The notes below the pieces were generated by a model, which saw nothing but the letters and a program-made list of their open reading frames with translations, made no database searches and was not told where the DNA came from. A DNA stretch of 64,000 bases from Streptomyces sp. NBC_00461 (GTDB lineage: Bacteria > Actinomycetota > Actinomycetes > Streptomycetales > Streptomycetaceae). This document shows, piece by piece, positions 61,218 through 64,000 of the stretch. The stretch is from the NCBI RefSeq assembly GCF_036013935.1, contig NZ_CP107902.1:496001-560000 (forward strand), in the 5' to 3' direction. The position numbers and the translations under genes were made by a program. How positions within the stretch are numbered: position 1 is the stretch's first letter; every line of letters begins with the position of its first letter.

Positions 61218-62465
61218 TCACTTGGCCGCGGCCTGCGCCGAAGTGAGCGCGTCCTTGGGCGACTTGGATCCGCTGAGGGCGGACTGGACGGCCTTCCACA
61301 TCTGCTCGGAGATCTTGGGGTACTTGATGCCCAGGTCGTCACTGGTGCGGCCCTTGGCCGCCTTGACCGCCTCCACCCACGGCTTCAGCTCGGCGTTCGC
61401 CGCCACCTGCTTGTCCTGGACCTCGCTTGTGGGAGCAACGTAGGACAGGGCGGTGTCGGTGTTGTTGAGGTTGTCGGTGCTGGTCAGGCAGGTCACCAGC
61501 TTCTCGGAGGTGCCGTAGCGGCCGGTGTCCTTCTGGACCGGGAGGGTCACGAACTCGCCGCCGGTAGGAGCCGCGGCGTTGCCGCCCGTGGCCGTCGGGA
61601 TGGGCAGCACCCCGTAGTCGAGGCCGGCCTTCTTGGCGTTGGCGAGCTGCCAGGTGCCGTTCTCGCTGAACGCGTAGTCGCCGCCGGCGAACTCCTGCCA
61701 GCTGGTGGTCTGGGTGTTGTTGAGCACCGAGTTCGGGGCGTAGCCCTGCTTCAGCCAGTCCTTCCACAGGGACAGCGCGGACACCGCCTGGGAGGAGTCG
61801 AGTTCGGTCAGCTTGGCGCCCGATCCCCAGAACCAGGGCAGGAACTGGAAGCTGCCTTCCTCGGTGCCGATCGCCGAGAAGGTGATGCCCTTCTTGCCGG
61901 CGCTCTTGACCTTCGCCAGCGCCGCCGTCAGCGACTTCCAGTCCTTGACCGAGGAGACGTCCACCCCGGCGGCCTTCAGCACCTTCTTGTTGTAGTAGAG
62001 GGCCAGGGTGTTGGCGCCGATCGGCATGCCGTACGTCTTGCCGCCCGACTGGCCGGCCGCGAGCAGGTTGGGGTCGATCTTCGAGGTGTCCAGCTTGCTG
62101 TCGTCGGTCGTGGTGAGCACGCCCGCCTCGGCCAGGGTCGACACCACCGGGTTGTCGACGATGAGGACGTCCGGCGAGTTGCCCTGCTGTGCCGCCAGCA
62201 GCGACTTGTTGCCCAGGTCGCTGGTGTCGAAGGCGGTCCGCTTGATCTTCACTCCGGCCTTGGTGCCGCACTGGTCGAGCAGCTTCGCCCAGGGCGAGGT
62301 CTTGTCGAACTGCGGGTAGGGGTCCCAGACGGTGTACGTGCCGCTGCCGGCGCCCTTGGTGTCGGTGCTGCCCGAGCCGGAGGAGCAGGCGGTGGCACTG
62401 ACGGCGACGGCCAGGGCGGTCAGGGCCGCGGCGGTCAGACGGCGCTGTCTGGAGGAGCTGTTCAT
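61218..62465 (-). CDS. Sugar-binding lipoprotein of the ABC transporter
   Basis: A 415-residue extracellular solute-binding protein, family 1. The signal peptide ends in the lipobox 'VSATACSSG' (Cys27), so the protein is anchored to the outer face of the membrane. The fold shows 'LLAAQQGNSPDVLIVDNP', 'YGMPIGANTLALYYNKKVLK' and 'FSENGTWQLANAKKAGLDYG', typical of CUT1 binding proteins. It is first in the transporter operon, 174 bp behind the LacI stop. This gap contains two tandem copies of GGTGCCGAGGGCA and a degenerate TCGAGCGGTTCGA (62562-62574) that may be an operator. Confidence 0.93.
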   Translation of the reverse strand: MNSSSRQRRLTAAALTALAVAVSATACSSGSGSTDTKGAGSGTYTVWDPYPQFDKTSPWAKLLDQCGTKAGVKIKRTAFDTSDLGNKSLLAAQQGNSPDVLIVDNPVVSTLAEAGVLTTTDDSKLDTSKIDPNLLAAGQSGGKTYGMPIGANTLALYYNKKVLKAAGVDVSSVKDWKSLTAALAKVKSAGKKGITFSAIGTEEGSFQFLPWFWGSGAKLTELDSSQAVSALSLWKDWLKQGYAPNSVLNNTQTTSWQEFAGGDYAFSENGTWQLANAKKAGLDYGVLPIPTATGGNAAAPTGGEFVTLPVQKDTGRYGTSEKLVTCLTSTDNLNNTDTALSYVAPTSEVQDKQVAANAELKPWVEAVKAAKGRTSDDLGIKYPKISEQMWKAVQSALSGSKSPKDALTSAQAAAK

Positions 62466-62639
62466 GGCAGGAGTTCCTTTGTTCAGGGCATGCGGGTGCC
62501 GAGGGCAGGGGGTGCCGAGGGCACGGGGTGACGGGAGGGACGGGCGCGGCGAACGGCGTTGTCGAGCGGTTCGAGCATCCGGTGAGTGAGGAGATCTATG
62601 TGAGGTCGGGAAGGTGTCGGGAGGGTTGTGCCGGTGAGG

Positions 62640-63662
62640 TCAGGACGCCGTACCGGCTCCGACGGGCCCGGTGCTTGCGCGTAGCGAGATAGGCGGCGTG
62701 AGGAGATGGTGCCGGGGCGGCGCGTCGGGATGGTCGAGCCGCTCCACCAGCAGGTCGACGGCGTTCCGGCCCATCTCCTCCGCCGGCACGTCCGCGGCGG
62801 TGAGCTGCGGGGTCACCGTCTCCGCCCAGCGGCCGGCCACGACGCCCGTGACGGAGAAGTCGCGCGGCACATGGCGGCCGGCCTGGGCGAGCCCCCGGTA
62901 GAGGCCGCCCAGGGCTGCCTCGTTCAGGGTGACCAGGGCGGTGGTGGCGGGGTCGTCGTGCAGGATCCGTTCCAGGCATGCCTGGCCCGAGGCGGCGTCG
63001 TCCCCGCAGCAGTAGGTCCGTCCGGTCAGCCCGCGTTCGGCGGCGGCTTTGGTGAAGCCATCGAGGCCGCGCTGCGCGGACTCGTATCCGGCCCGCAGCA
63101 GCTGCTCGGGACGGTTGACGAAGGCGACCCGGCGGTGGCCGAGGTCCGCCAGGTGGTGGACGCACGCCGCCGCCAGCGCGGTGTGGTCCAGGCCCACCCA
63201 CCAGCCGCGCTCGGGGTGGGCGGTGCGGCCGATGGCGACGGAGGGGAAGCCCAGGGCGGCCAGGTGATCGACCCGGTCGTCCTCCAGCCTGATCTCCATG
63301 AGGATGGCGCCGTCGACCCGCCGCTCCCCCAGCAGCCGCTGGAAGGAGCGGTCCCTGTCCACACCGCTCGGCGAGAGCAGCACGTCGTAGTCGTGGGCCG
63401 CTGCGGCCTCGACCACGCTGCCGATGAAGTCCAGCTGCATCCCGGTGTAGTGGTTGCCGGCGGGCGGGAACACGAGGCCGATGGTGCTGGTCCGGCCGTT
63501 GGCCAGGGCGCGAGCGCTGGCGTTCGGGCGGTAGCCCAGCTCGTCGATGACCTCCTGGATCTTCCGGCGCGTGTCGTCCGAGACAGGGCGCTTGCCGCTC
63601 AGCGCATAGGACACGGTGCTCCGCGAGACACCGGCTCGCCGGGCGATCTCACCGATGTTCAC
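62640..63662 (-). CDS. LacI-family regulator of the sugar uptake operon
   Basis: A 340-residue repressor. It begins directly with the helix-turn-helix ('NIGEIARRAGVSRSTVSYAL', 'SGKRPVSDDTRRKIQEVIDE', 'LGYRPNASARALANGRTST'), followed by the ligand fold ('TALVTLNEAALGGLYRGLAQ'). The start is GTG at 63662 with AAGGAG 6 bp upstream; the open frame further upstream is not used. Three CGAACCGGTTCG palindromes lie in its upstream region, one only 15 bp before the start, so it should repress itself. It is encoded in the same direction as the transporter and enzymes it probably controls. Confidence 0.92.
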   Translation of the reverse strand: MNIGEIARRAGVSRSTVSYALSGKRPVSDDTRRKIQEVIDELGYRPNASARALANGRTSTIGLVFPPAGNHYTGMQLDFIGSVVEAAAAHDYDVLLSPSGVDRDRSFQRLLGERRVDGAILMEIRLEDDRVDHLAALGFPSVAIGRTAHPERGWWVGLDHTALAAACVHHLADLGHRRVAFVNRPEQLLRAGYESAQRGLDGFTKAAAERGLTGRTYCCGDDAASGQACLERILHDDPATTALVTLNEAALGGLYRGLAQAGRHVPRDFSVTGVVAGRWAETVTPQLTAADVPAEEMGRNAVDLLVERLDHPDAPPRHHLLTPPISLRASTGPVGAGTAS

Positions 63663-63675
63663 GGCGACTCCTTGC

Positions 63676-63689
63676 TCGAACCGGTTCGA
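63676..63689. promoter_or_regulatory. LacI operator, copy 1 (TCGAACCGGTTCGA)
   Basis: A perfect 14-bp palindrome with the CG centre typical of LacI-family sites, 14 bp upstream of the GTG start of the LacI gene. Confidence 0.85.
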
Positions 63690-63757
63690 CTCCTCGGTGG
63701 AGGAGGCGCCCGCGGTCGTGAGGGCGTGGGGTGGGACGAGAAACGCGGACCGTGTGT

Positions 63758-63769
63758 CGAACCGGTTCG
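63758..63769. promoter_or_regulatory. LacI operator, copy 2 (CGAACCGGTTCG)
   Basis: An exact 12-bp palindrome 81 bp (about eight helix turns) from copy 1, so both could be bound from one face of the DNA. Confidence 0.85.
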
Positions 63770-63900
63770 CGTGAAGTGAAGGTAGGAACTGCCCCGGCAC
63801 CTGTCAACACCCTCGGCCGGAATTTTCCGACCCGTAATGCGGCCGCAAAAACCTTATGCTCAAGGGATTGCTGGCTGAAGGCCCCCGATGCTAGCTTCCC

Positions 63901-63912
63901 CGAACCGGTTCG
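63901..63912. promoter_or_regulatory. LacI operator, copy 3 (CGAACCGGTTCG)
   Basis: The third exact copy, 239 bp before the LacI start. It may serve a divergent gene beyond the right window edge. The rest of 63663-64000 has no recognised gene. Confidence 0.75.
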
Positions 63913-64000
63913 ATGACGTAGATCCCTCCGACAGCCAAGGCCCCGATCCGACCTTCCCCAAGGCGCGCAGGGCCCACCACCCCCACACATCAGACGTTCT

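Overview
The window looks like part of a Streptomyces (or close actinomycete) chromosome. It is very GC-rich, codon third positions are almost all G or C, start codons have AGGAG/GGAGG ribosome sites, TTA codons are nearly absent, and there are typical actinomycete families (GylR-type IclR, PadR, CebR-type LacI, ANTAR, an IF-1 paralogue, secreted CBM13 enzymes). No tRNA, rRNA or CRISPR array was recognised.

Left part (1-12 kb): a transposase scrap and a VOC-fold protein; a minus-strand operon of aldehyde dehydrogenase, GMC oxidoreductase and APC permease that fits choline-to-betaine oxidation; a decayed GAF/ANTAR gene; an SDR and medium-chain reductase pair; a GylR-like regulator with glycerol kinase; and an RsbW-like ATPase.

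Scarred segment (11.8-16.5 kb): a GH65 phosphorylase gene is split into two pieces about 3.9 kb apart. The intervening block holds IS3 and IS21 fragments, the tail of one GH43 gene, an intact GH43-CBM6 arabinofuranosidase-type gene and a TnpB (IS200/IS605) remnant. A 6-bp repeat (AGCAGG) marks both breakpoints, and joining the pieces there restores the reading frame.

Middle (16.7-30.6 kb): a universal stress protein, a transaldolase-ferredoxin reductase pair, a PadR/quinone-reductase/SnoaL-like divergent unit with tandem palindromic operators, a dienelactone-hydrolase-like protein lacking its nucleophile, an alpha/beta-hydrolase-kinase fusion, a GNAT-IF-1 pair, a LacI regulator next to an internally deleted amidohydrolase, and a ferric-reductase-like flavocytochrome.

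Right half (30.6-64 kb): a plant cell-wall degradation island. Eleven consecutive minus-strand genes encode secreted enzymes (three GH54, GH10, GH27, GH29, GH59, GH39-like, GH141-like, CE1, CE3), every one with a ricin-type beta-trefoil lectin (CBM13) module. Spacing suggests two transcription units, one starting near 50.4 kb and one near 43.2 kb. Next come a CebR-like LacI regulator and a GH12-CBM2 endoglucanase (celB type) with CebR-type boxes. After three small genes follows a second unit: a LacI regulator, sugar-binding lipoprotein, two permeases, a cytoplasmic GH63-like enzyme and another secreted GH39-like lectin enzyme. Three copies of CGAACCGGTTCG lie around this LacI start, and close matches lie upstream of the two big enzyme operons, so one regulator may control the whole island. 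The likely model is that lectin-anchored enzymes strip arabinose, galactose, fucose, acetyl and feruloyl groups from complex heteroxylan or arabinogalactan outside the cell, and the ABC system imports the oligosaccharides, using an ATPase encoded elsewhere.
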